DNA from: a virus
Direction: 5' to 3' (one strand)
DNA length: 25,394 nucleotides
IMG/VR virus record: IMGVR_UViG_3300042563_000035
Coordinates: 1-25,394 of that record
In this document: one piece after another, positions 9,228-16,142 of the stretch
Numbering within the stretch: the stretch's first letter is position 1
Layout: every line of letters begins with the position of its first letter
Translations under genes and position numbers: made by a program
The notes under the pieces: model-generated
What the model saw: the letters and a program-made list of their open reading frames with translations, nothing else
What the model was told of the DNA's origin: nothing
Database searches by the model: none

Positions 9228-10775
9228 TTATGGGAATCCAGAGCTGGCTATACTAGATGCTGCCGAGGCACCACTTGCAAAATTACTAACAGCATTACTT
9301 ATACCAACTCCTAATAATGCTAGAGAACCACCAAGTACTATATTTTTAAGAGCATTATTGCCAGAGCCGTTTGGACCAGGGCGGGTGCCGTCTGAGTTTT
9401 GCCATGGTTCGTGGCCAGGTACCACAGTACAGGTACTGGCCACGGCATCATCTTGCAGTTCCCAGCGTGTGCCACTGAATTGCACATCCGGGAAATCTTT
9501 AGGCATAGTCGGTATCACAGGGATTGGTATTGGAGGTTTGCCGCTGTTTAGTTTCAGCATACCCAATCCAACAATGCTGGTGATACTAGGCGAACCAATG
9601 GTCAATGGGCCGCCTGACGATATTGTTGTTGTTGCCATACCAGTGATACTTAAAAATCCATTGGTCTTTAGAGAGGCTCCAGTCATACCCGAAATACCAA
9701 CAGATGCTAAACTAGATATGTTTACACCCTTTGACCCTTGTATGTTTACTGCTCCGCCGCTGTGTATGTTTACTAACGTGTCACTATGTAAATTTAATGC
9801 CCCCACAGTGCGCAGATTAAATCCTGCATATCCGTACATATTAATCATACCGTTGTTACTAAATTCCATCCAATGGTATCCGCTAGCACTGCCTATATAG
9901 AATACTTGCTCAGTATCGTTCATTAATATCTGATGTCCCGCAGATGTGCGCAGTCTAATCAATTGATCTGTTCCGTCGGCGGCTGCCCCATCATCCATAA
10001 CAAATTGGTGACCACCTTTGCGCATTATAACCTGCTGAGGATTGTCTTTGACTTGATCTGTGGTTGTAGCTTTGCGTCCCGGAGTACTTATACCATATAC
10101 ATTACTAGGACTTTCTCTTAGACTACTTGAACTAATAGAACCGCGAATTTTATCTCTATCTAACCCTTGTCCTATTAACAAAGAACTTTGGTATTCGTGA
10201 AAGTATCTGGGTGTTTTTTCCAAGCCGTCGGCATCAAATGCTTTAGGTGATGCTGTACTGGATTCTACCACTGGTAGTATACTGTCAGGTCCCAGGTATG
10301 GAGTTACTGGACTGTCTGTGGGTGCTGTAGTATTTTCTGAACCACCGATGTTTCTGGCTAGACCGGGAACCATATGGTGTGTTGGGCTGTCATAAACACA
10401 AGCGAACCAATAACCACGATCTCTCGATCCTGCAACAAATGTAACTAAAACTTGGCACCCAATATCAGGAGGTACAAACCACATACCGTAACTTTGACCC
10501 ACTGTGTTTGCATTATCAGGAAGAAGTTGACTATCTGTTCCGTAGGTTGTTCCATAGAACGGACTTGCATAACTAACTGTAGTTTGCGAATTTGGATCTT
10601 CTAGGTCGTCGCCCCAGTCCGGGATATAAACCAGTAGCTGTCCCATCCTTGAACCTTCAACGTGTTTTACTACCGTTGCCACATACGGGCCTGGATCAAT
10701 TGTGGTGCCGGCTTTTTTACTGTCAGCGGTATATGACGTACTGCCTGCCGACGATCGTTCTGCGTTACTTGCCAT
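9228..10775 (-). CDS. 5: Baseplate central spike gp5-like (OB fold plus beta-helix, no lysozyme domain)
   Basis: The protein has 515 residues. The first 150 form the gp5/VgrG OB-fold domain: ATVVKHVEGSRMGQLLVYIP (29-48) and, later, PPDIGCQVLVTFVAGSRDRG. The second half begins like VgrG/gp5 needles (RKGGHQFVMDD, LIRLRTSAGHQILMND, GSASGYHWMEFSNNGMI) and continues as short repeated strands (ALNLHSD, LVNIHSG, AVNIQGS, GVNISSL) that form a triple-stranded beta-helix. This spike sits under the hub and pierces the outer membrane. T4 gp5 (575 residues) has a lysozyme domain between these parts. Here only a linker with no lysozyme motif is present, and the next gene looks lysozyme-like. The Pro-rich segment after the helix (GKPPIPIPVIPTMPKDFPDV) and the C-terminus, a low-complexity Ala/Ser tail, are unusual. 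The ATG at 10775 follows a late-promoter-like box. Confidence 0.85.
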   Translation of the reverse strand: MASNAERSSAGSTSYTADSKKAGTTIDPGPYVATVVKHVEGSRMGQLLVYIPDWGDDLEDPNSQTTVSYASPFYGTTYGTDSQLLPDNANTVGQSYGMWFVPPDIGCQVLVTFVAGSRDRGYWFACVYDSPTHHMVPGLARNIGGSENTTAPTDSPVTPYLGPDSILPVVESSTASPKAFDADGLEKTPRYFHEYQSSLLIGQGLDRDKIRGSISSSSLRESPSNVYGISTPGRKATTTDQVKDNPQQVIMRKGGHQFVMDDGAAADGTDQLIRLRTSAGHQILMNDTEQVFYIGSASGYHWMEFSNNGMINMYGYAGFNLRTVGALNLHSDTLVNIHSGGAVNIQGSKGVNISSLASVGISGMTGASLKTNGFLSITGMATTTISSGGPLTIGSPSITSIVGLGMLKLNSGKPPIPIPVIPTMPKDFPDVQFSGTRWELQDDAVASTCTVVPGHEPWQNSDGTRPGPNGSGNNALKNIVLGGSLALLGVGISNAVSNFASGASAASSIASSGFP

Positions 10776-10800
10776 TTATGTGTATTCCGTATTTTACTTT

Positions 10801-10808
10801 AATTTATA
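10801..10808 (-). promoter_or_regulatory. Probable T4-type late promoter upstream of the gp5-like gene
   Basis: The minus strand reads TATAAATT, seven of eight bases of the T4 late box, preceded by CC. It sits in the 44-base gap between the hub stop and the gp5 ATG. The start would fall near 10795, giving a leader of about 20 bases with GGA before the ATG. Confidence 0.5.
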
Positions 10809-10819
10809 GGGTGCCGGCG

Positions 10820-13045
10820 CTATTCATCTGTTCTTTCGGCTATAGCTGTACTTTGTGCTGGTGCAACAAAATCTGAGTTGATTAGCCTCGACATAGTTAA
10901 AACCTGCGTAAATTTACCACTAACAAACTTATTGTCAATATCTCTTATAACATATTGTCCCCCAAACAACGAAGGAGTTACACCAATTGGGGGGTACACT
11001 AGCCCTTGACCTGTGATATCTAAGTCCATATCAATTGGGGTATTAATAATCAAACTAATAGGAACCATACCAGTATCAAATCTTATATGCCCGTATTTTT
11101 CGGCAAATTCAGCTTGGCTAACTCCGCTTATATTATTATAATTTATTGCATCTACAGGGTCGGGGGTATAAAACCAATCATCTTGTTTTAGTAGTGTAGG
11201 GTCGCCAAGTATAGTTAGTTTCACATCAATCATTGCAGCTTCGTTGTATACGCCGCGCCTAATAATATCCATCATTTGTTGTGCGTCAGAACTATCAATG
11301 ATATTCAATCCAGCAGTGGAGTTTTGGTCGCCACGAACTGCTCTTACTCTACTTTCTGATACTGTACCCACTGCTCTAAATGCCGGGATAAGTGCTTTAA
11401 ACAGAGACGGTGTTAACATGGGATTGGGCAATAGGCTTTTATATATTGAAAGAGCTGTTGACTTAGAAGCAGTTTGTGCGGCCACTGAATTTGTGTACTT
11501 CATGACTGTAACAAAATAGCTAGTATCAAAGTCTATTTTTAAATCAATTACATCACTGTTGCCACCAGTGTACAAATATTCGTATTTTTTAACAGTATGC
11601 GGACTAGAATCTACAAACTGCGGCAATGCCGGATGTTCAGTTCTCCAATTATCGTAGGGCCTGATATTAATGATCATTTTTTTAGCGCGGGTGTTACGCA
11701 AAGGATCTACATCTCCTATTTCCATCTTAGCTGTAGTTTTAAATGCTTTAAATACCTGAGTTTGAGTAAGACTATTAATTATCGTCGGAGTTGTACCTCC
11801 TGCTGGCGTTTGATTTGCCAATGCAATAGATAATTGATCATTGAGATATCTGCTATGCGACATTATTTTTGTAATGATTGACGTAATCTTTGTACCGGCA
11901 GGTATGTTAAAAGAAGTTTCCTTAATATTAATTAAATTACTTCCAGGATCACCTCGGCTCAATGATATATTGGTTTCATTGAGTATTTTTGAATCACCTA
12001 TCACTGGATCAATTTTAAATTCAATTTGATCCGGTATTCCCATAAATCGTTTAGCAACTTGTGTTTTCCAGTAATCATTTAAGTTGGTTGCTAGACTGGT
12101 AAAAAATTCATTGACTGTCGACACTCCCTCGACACTGATATCCTTATCCAAGAATCCGTATTCTTTCATATACGACAAGTGAGCATAAGGAGCAAAGGTA
12201 ACCTTATACTCGGTTCCTTTATTGCTAAGATTTATCTTTACTTGGTTAAGGATTATAGGAAATCTTTTTCTAAATTTTTTATTAACTGGCATCGGCCGAC
12301 CTGCATCGTCATATCCTTTAAAATCTAACTGAAGTATAAATGGCTGTTCTGTCCAATTTTTAAATTGATATCCGTCGTAACTAGCAGCAACCAATTGATC
12401 AATGAATGTAATTCCAATTGGCTCAATTATTGTCATTGACCCTTGTATTAGATTTGTACTTTCTTGAGACAGGCCGCCTGTAGGGCCTGTCTTAAAATTA
12501 ACTTCTTGTATATTATAATTTAATCCCAGAGTTCCGGGTATGCGTCGATTTGGATACAGCCCACTATCTTCAGCAACCACATAACTTTTTGGGCCAAATT
12601 CCCATTCTTGCGCCGTTGATACATCTTTGGCGGCGCCCAGTGTTTTAATTTCATCAACATCAGTCCACCACAAACTCCAGGAGTATGTATACGAAGCAAA
12701 TCTATGTAATGGATTGGGTACTAAATTCGTAGGTTTTTGTTGTTTTAATTGGCCAGGTACTGAGGTCGCTGGTGGCGCAGTATTTGGTGCCGGCTCTTCG
12801 TCAACTGTTAAATCAACTCCACCGGGGTGCATTGGTGCATTTCCGGGTATTGTGATATCGCTAGTAACACTGGTCACTGGCAGAAGCAACGACTGGGCCG
12901 ATATTCGTCCTGCAGGATCAATGATTTGTTGTGTAGTTGAAGTAGTGGTACCGGATGCTTCTGTAACAACTACTGTGCTGGTTACAAGTTGGCCGCCTGG
13001 CCCCAAATCTGGAAGTGGTTGTACTGATTGAGAAAAGGTTGCCAC
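10820..13045 (-). CDS. Baseplate hub protein, gp27-like
   Basis: The protein has 741 residues. The first 110 are low complexity, rich in Thr, Val and Pro, followed by a structured body. The C-terminal third has the layout of phage hub proteins of the gp27/gpD type: a strand-rich domain with ILGDPTLLKQDDWFYTP, and near the end GGQYVIRDIDNKFVSGKFTQ, the common end of hub proteins where the chain closes the tube-like ring. An earlier part (FAPYAHLSYMKEYGFLDKDI) is helical. The gene sits directly before the gp5-like spike, where a hub is expected, since gp27 carries the gp5 trimer. It is longer than T4 gp27 (391 residues), so identity with gp27 is not proved. The start is GTG at 13045, three bases after the gp53 stop. 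A later start cannot be excluded because the N-terminus is poorly conserved in character. Confidence 0.65.
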   Translation of the reverse strand: MATFSQSVQPLPDLGPGGQLVTSTVVVTEASGTTTSTTQQIIDPAGRISAQSLLLPVTSVTSDITIPGNAPMHPGGVDLTVDEEPAPNTAPPATSVPGQLKQQKPTNLVPNPLHRFASYTYSWSLWWTDVDEIKTLGAAKDVSTAQEWEFGPKSYVVAEDSGLYPNRRIPGTLGLNYNIQEVNFKTGPTGGLSQESTNLIQGSMTIIEPIGITFIDQLVAASYDGYQFKNWTEQPFILQLDFKGYDDAGRPMPVNKKFRKRFPIILNQVKINLSNKGTEYKVTFAPYAHLSYMKEYGFLDKDISVEGVSTVNEFFTSLATNLNDYWKTQVAKRFMGIPDQIEFKIDPVIGDSKILNETNISLSRGDPGSNLINIKETSFNIPAGTKITSIITKIMSHSRYLNDQLSIALANQTPAGGTTPTIINSLTQTQVFKAFKTTAKMEIGDVDPLRNTRAKKMIINIRPYDNWRTEHPALPQFVDSSPHTVKKYEYLYTGGNSDVIDLKIDFDTSYFVTVMKYTNSVAAQTASKSTALSIYKSLLPNPMLTPSLFKALIPAFRAVGTVSESRVRAVRGDQNSTAGLNIIDSSDAQQMMDIIRRGVYNEAAMIDVKLTILGDPTLLKQDDWFYTPDPVDAINYNNISGVSQAEFAEKYGHIRFDTGMVPISLIINTPIDMDLDITGQGLVYPPIGVTPSLFGGQYVIRDIDNKFVSGKFTQVLTMSRLINSDFVAPAQSTAIAERTDE

Positions 13046-13048
13046 GAA

Positions 13049-13351
13049 TTACAGCCCCAGAGATATTTTTACTACTTCTTTGTTGGGCAAATATATCACC
13101 CTCGGGGCAATAAAATCAAACAATGGATCTTTAAGAATATCTGGATTTCTTAAAGTAAATACCCACCAAAGATTAGTATCGCCGTATAAGTCATATGCTA
13201 AAAGATCTGGGCGACGGTTATATAATGTATCAATTTGATACAAGGCGTCGCTGGGGTCTGGATTTATTGTTTTACCAGCCCACAGGTCCAAAAATGTGCC
13301 CCATAATCCTGTTCCCGAATATAAACTAGTTTTAGAGTATGTAGCTGACAT
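13049..13351 (-). CDS. 53: Baseplate wedge protein gp53-like
   Basis: The protein has 100 residues starting at the ATG at 13351, preceded nine bases upstream by GGAGG (13361-13365). This ATG overlaps the stop of the gp48-like gene by one base (TAATG). The open frame extends 12 codons further upstream, but that part lies inside gp48 and has no better start. The core DTLYNRRPDLLAYDLYGDTN, then LWWVFTLRNPDILKDPLFDF, is the signature of the gp53 baseplate wedge family, in which the protein clamps neighbouring wedges together. It is half the length of T4 gp53 (196 residues) and keeps only this core, as in many marine T4-like phages. Translation is probably coupled to the upstream gene. Confidence 0.85.
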   Translation of the reverse strand: MSATYSKTSLYSGTGLWGTFLDLWAGKTINPDPSDALYQIDTLYNRRPDLLAYDLYGDTNLWWVFTLRNPDILKDPLFDFIAPRVIYLPNKEVVKISLGL

Positions 13352-14349
13352 TAAATAAATCCTCCGGGTCCACCGCCTGTGGTCCATTGACCACCTTGGC
13401 TAGTTCCATAAACAGTAACTCCGCCATTGGCAAATGGAGAATTAATAAGAGCACCTTTACTAAAGTCCCTGAGACTAAATCCTTGGCTCTGTGAAAGTCT
13501 GCTGTATATTGGCTGCAAGGTTAGTGTGATAGTACTCTTTGTTGGTAATCTTGTGCTATTAAGTCTGTAGCTAACTGATTGCGGGTTATATTGTGTTCTA
13601 GTAGCTGCTGGCTCCGGTACTTCTATATAGTCTACATCTGCTGGCATAGTGTGTGCAAAAGACGTAACAATACAAGATACATTTGGTAGATAATATTGAC
13701 CGTAACCATTTAGATAAACGATAGGGGGCGGTGTTCCAGCATCTGGATCTCCACCAAAAAACATTTTTGTAACACTACGGAAAAAGTGTAGTGTTGCCAA
13801 TAGGTATTGTCCCTCGTTCACATTCTGCACAGTAAATTCGCCGGCAATAGATATAGCCTGTACTGCGCTGCTATCGTAAAAATAATTTGTATAATTGCTA
13901 TGTGTTAATTTTTGTTCAGAGTAACTGGCCACGTGTGTTACTGTAATGTTTGGGGTGTAGGGAAATACTACACCTATACGTTTTTTTCCGCTTAATCCAA
14001 CTGTGTTAGTTAAACTATTAACAATTTGTCCACCGAGACTGTCACCAATTTGATTAACCAATGGACTTAATAAGAAGTTATTGGGATCTTTATAAAAATA
14101 GTCTGCGCCCGGTGCTAAACTTATACGTACTCGCCAGTCCTGATTGGCATTGGGATACTTTATTTCTGGAGGACTATTTGTACGATCTACATAGCGGAAC
14201 GCCTGGGATAAAGTTAATCTGCTGCCCGACTGTTCGAGCGTGGATGGCCCAAAAGTAGTGGACTGTGGCGCATAGCCTACTTGGCTCATACGGGGAGTTC
14301 CGGAATCTGTTGCTAGGCCAGATCTTAAAGAATTAGGTAGTACAGGCAT
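13351..14349 (-). CDS. 48: Baseplate tail tube cap, gp48-like
   Basis: The protein has 332 residues (T4 gp48: 364). Gp48 with gp54 caps the hub and starts tail-tube polymerisation. Recognisable parts are PYTPNITVTHVASYSEQKLT (about 130-149), AISIAGEFTVQNVNEGQYLL, then LHFFRSVTKMFFGGDPDAG and PPPIVYLNGYGQYYLPNVSC. This set matches the tube-protein-like domain of gp48 in T4-like cyanophages and relatives. The C-terminus is Gly-rich and flexible. It is the first gene of the minus-strand baseplate block, 21 bases below a perfect late-promoter box, and GGA precedes its ATG. A gp54-like protein is the alternative, since the two share a fold and no separate gp54 is visible in the window. Confidence 0.8.
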   Translation of the reverse strand: MPVLPNSLRSGLATDSGTPRMSQVGYAPQSTTFGPSTLEQSGSRLTLSQAFRYVDRTNSPPEIKYPNANQDWRVRISLAPGADYFYKDPNNFLLSPLVNQIGDSLGGQIVNSLTNTVGLSGKKRIGVVFPYTPNITVTHVASYSEQKLTHSNYTNYFYDSSAVQAISIAGEFTVQNVNEGQYLLATLHFFRSVTKMFFGGDPDAGTPPPIVYLNGYGQYYLPNVSCIVTSFAHTMPADVDYIEVPEPAATRTQYNPQSVSYRLNSTRLPTKSTITLTLQPIYSRLSQSQGFSLRDFSKGALINSPFANGGVTVYGTSQGGQWTTGGGPGGFI

Positions 14350-14369
14350 ATGCGTTCCAATTTATATTG

Positions 14370-14377
14370 TATTTATA
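14370..14377 (-). promoter_or_regulatory. T4-type late promoter of the baseplate block
   Basis: The minus strand reads TATAAATA, an exact match to the T4 late-promoter -10 box recognised by gp55-bound polymerase, preceded by GC. The expected start is near 14364, giving a leader of about 15 bases before the gp48-like ATG. It sits in the short divergent region that also holds the gp55 promoter. Confidence 0.8.
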
Positions 14378-14416
14378 GCAAAAATTATATGCTAAGATAA
14401 TGTTTTATAAACTCGG

Positions 14417-14446
14417 TTGACTTGCTAAGTTTAAATATGCTAGTAT
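14417..14446 (+). promoter_or_regulatory. Sigma70-like promoter of the gp55 gene
   Basis: TTGACT (14417-14422) and TAGTAT (14441-14446) are separated by 18 bases, close to host sigma70 consensus. The start would fall near 14453, which puts the upstream ATG at 14445 inside the promoter and favours the GTG start at 14472. Confidence 0.5.
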
Positions 14447-15344
14447 GTATCAACTACAAGGATTCCCTAAGGTGAGACACAATTATTTAAATAACAAAGA
14501 TATTCTAAAAGAAATACATAAAAGTAAAAATTCTTATTGTACTTACACTAGTCCCGCAGTAGCAGATTACGATATGATTCTGCCTGATGTTGGCAAAATT
14601 AATAAGAAAAATATACTTCAGGCACGTAAAAATCGTGCAGAAAGACTAGCTAAACTTGCCCACGAAGCTGCTACAGCAGATGGCACTAAACGTAAGCTAG
14701 ACGAGTTTGAAATCAAACTCAAAGATGTAGCGGACACCGATGTAGTATTTCGTGTTATGACCTGGGACCACGTTCCAGTTGACGATATTAAAAGTCGTAA
14801 AGCTGCTATTAAGTTAATGGAGGAAGAAGGCGTTCCCCGCAGCGAATATGACGATGACTCGGATATTGACATATCCGGCAGCACAAAATATGTCAAAGTA
14901 AATTTCCCACCATTTGAACACTATCAAGTTGACGCCGATGGTGCCAGCGTGTGTGTTGGCCGTAGCCATTGGGTTGGTGTATTGGATAATGGTAAGTTTA
15001 GCAAAGATCACGGAGCAATGACTCCAAAATTGGCGCATATGTTTATTAAACTGTGCGAACGCTATGCTACTCGCAGCAACTGGCGTGGATATACTTACAA
15101 CGACGAAATGCGTAGTCAGGCATTATTACAGCTAAGTCAAATTGGGTTACAATTCGACGAATCCAAAAGTCAAAACCCTTTTGCTTACTATACGGCTGCA
15201 ATCACAAACTCATTTACCCGTGTATTAAACATCGAAAAACGTAATCAAAACTTGCGTGATGACATATTAGAAATGAATGGCCTAACTCCCTCCTACACAC
15301 GACAAGGTATGGCATCAGGCGGCTATCACGGCGACGACGAGTAA
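14445..15344 (+). CDS. 55: Late-transcription sigma factor gp55-like, with large insertion
   Basis: Gp55 is the sigma-like factor that directs host RNA polymerase to late promoters. The open frame has 299 residues (T4 gp55: 185). The N-terminal NYLNNKDILKEIHKSK (13-28) matches T4 gp55 YVNNKELLQAI. Residues about 195-278 match the sigma-region-2-like core: FIKLCERYATRSNWRGYTYN, FDESKSQNPFAYYTAAITNS, and LNIEKRNQNLRDDILE. Between them lie about 150 extra residues (40-190) with a Lys/Arg-rich helix and an acidic stretch (YDDDSDIDIS). The C-terminus (GYHGDDE) lacks the SLDFLYE-type clamp-binding end of T4 gp55. The ATG at 14445 has no ribosome site and sits in the -10 box. GTG at 14472 has AAGGA (14458-14462) nine bases upstream and still keeps the conserved N-terminus, giving 290 residues, and is the likelier start. 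Late-promoter boxes in the window fit its role. Confidence 0.85.
   Translation: MYQLQGFPKVRHNYLNNKDILKEIHKSKNSYCTYTSPAVADYDMILPDVGKINKKNILQARKNRAERLAKLAHEAATADGTKRKLDEFEIKLKDVADTDVVFRVMTWDHVPVDDIKSRKAAIKLMEEEGVPRSEYDDDSDIDISGSTKYVKVNFPPFEHYQVDADGASVCVGRSHWVGVLDNGKFSKDHGAMTPKLAHMFIKLCERYATRSNWRGYTYNDEMRSQALLQLSQIGLQFDESKSQNPFAYYTAAITNSFTRVLNIEKRNQNLRDDILEMNGLTPSYTRQGMASGGYHGDDE
14446..14459 (+). repeat. 14-base repeat shared with the leader of gp47, copy 1
   Basis: TGTATCAACTACAA occurs here and at 16079-16092, both in leader regions of plus-strand genes, each with TTTAAATAT a few bases upstream (14430-14438 and 16069-16077). It may be a regulatory site, but in 25 kb one 14-base match by chance is not surprising. 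Confidence 0.4.
14458..14462 (+). promoter_or_regulatory. Ribosome binding site favouring the GTG14472 start of gp55
   Basis: AAGGA lies nine bases before GTG 14472-14474, which is in frame with the longer ATG version. No comparable site precedes the ATG at 14445. Confidence 0.55.
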
Positions 15345-15350
15345 TAGTCG

Positions 15351-16073
15351 ATGAAAATTTATGTAGTTGGTGACTCGCACGTATATGGAGATGAATTAAA
15401 GTCTCCATCGACAGATTCTTGGCCAGCATTATTGGCTAGTAAACTTGGTGCCAGCTGTGTCAATGACGGAGTACAATGCGGATCTAATCAGCGTAATGTG
15501 TTTAATACTATCAAGCATTGCGCTGATCTAGATATTGATCTATTCATTATTAGTTGGACTACTACTGCTAAATTTACATTTTACAAGTCGGACGACAACA
15601 TCGAAGGCAATTTTAATCCAAAATTAATAGATTATACCTTTGGTGATAAAGATTTTTACAAAATATGGGGTCGTACCTTATTCCAAGTTTGGTACAATAG
15701 AATGTTTGGATTTAAAAATTGGCTGCAACAAATTGTTTTATTGCAAAGTTACTTAAACACAAATAAAAAACAGTATCTAATGGTCAATAGCCACAGTAAC
15801 GAATTAACTCGATGGCTTTCTCCAAAAGATCGATTTATCGAACAGGTTAAACCATTGATCAACTTTGATATAATGGACGATGATCAAATTTTTGAAGTAC
15901 ACCGAGAAATACAATTTTATGCTAGTCAAATTGACACTTCGAAGTTTTATCGTTGGCACGATTTTGCTATACGGGATATCCTACCATTATTTCCGTCCGG
16001 ACCAAGAGGACACTTCCTAGAAGACGGGCACCAACATATAGCTGAGTTACTTTATAAACACCTGTGTTTTTAA
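15351..16073 (+). CDS. SGNH/GDSL hydrolase-like protein
   Basis: The protein has 240 residues and no signal peptide. The start MKIYVVGDSHVYGDEL carries the GDS block with nucleophile Ser9 at the usual place after a first beta strand. CGSNQRN (43-49) is consistent with the oxyanion Gly/Asn block, and LEDGHQHIAELL (223-234) has the C-terminal Asp-x-His pair (Asp225, His227) before the last helix. Such enzymes are mostly esterases or acetylhydrolases acting on sugars or lipids; the substrate here cannot be told. The gene begins six bases after the gp55 stop (tandem TAA TAG), so it is probably co-transcribed with gp55 as an early gene. Its aromatic middle region (KIWGRTLFQVWYNRMFGFKN) is not a motif I recognise. 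The lack of an export signal suggests action inside the cell or on the virion. Confidence 0.65.
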   Translation: MKIYVVGDSHVYGDELKSPSTDSWPALLASKLGASCVNDGVQCGSNQRNVFNTIKHCADLDIDLFIISWTTTAKFTFYKSDDNIEGNFNPKLIDYTFGDKDFYKIWGRTLFQVWYNRMFGFKNWLQQIVLLQSYLNTNKKQYLMVNSHSNELTRWLSPKDRFIEQVKPLINFDIMDDDQIFEVHREIQFYASQIDTSKFYRWHDFAIRDILPLFPSGPRGHFLEDGHQHIAELLYKHLCF

Positions 16074-16078
16074 ATATT

Positions 16079-16092
16079 TGTATCAACTACAA
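16079..16092 (+). repeat. 14-base repeat shared with the leader of gp55, copy 2
   Basis: TGTATCAACTACAA, identical to 14446-14459, here just after the SGNH gene and 16 bases before the -35 element of the gp47 promoter. Confidence 0.4.
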
Positions 16093-16107
16093 ATAACACC
16101 ATTATAT

Positions 16108-16136
16108 TTGATGGAGCAGAATTAACCTGCTATACT
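16108..16136 (+). promoter_or_regulatory. Sigma70-like promoter of gp47-gp46
   Basis: TTGATG (16108-16113) and TATACT (16131-16136) are spaced 17 bases, a good sigma70-type promoter. The expected start is at or next to the A of the gp47 ATG (16143), and no ribosome site precedes that ATG. The transcript from this promoter may be leaderless. Confidence 0.6.
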
Positions 16137-16142
16137 TACACT

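Noticed and set aside
9358-9900. 180-codon plus-strand open frame opposite the gp5-like gene
   Set aside because: It lies wholly on the opposite strand of the beta-helix region, has no ribosome site and no recognisable domain. The repeated strand pattern of the minus frame clearly marks that frame as the real gene.
12627-13031. 134-codon plus-strand open frame opposite the hub gene N-terminus
   Set aside because: Mirror frame of a low-complexity Thr/Val/Pro region, with no start signal or recognisable family.
13352-13387. Longer gp53 start at 13387
   Set aside because: The extra 12 residues are encoded inside gp48 and have no good ribosome site, whereas GGAGG stands nine bases before the ATG at 13351.
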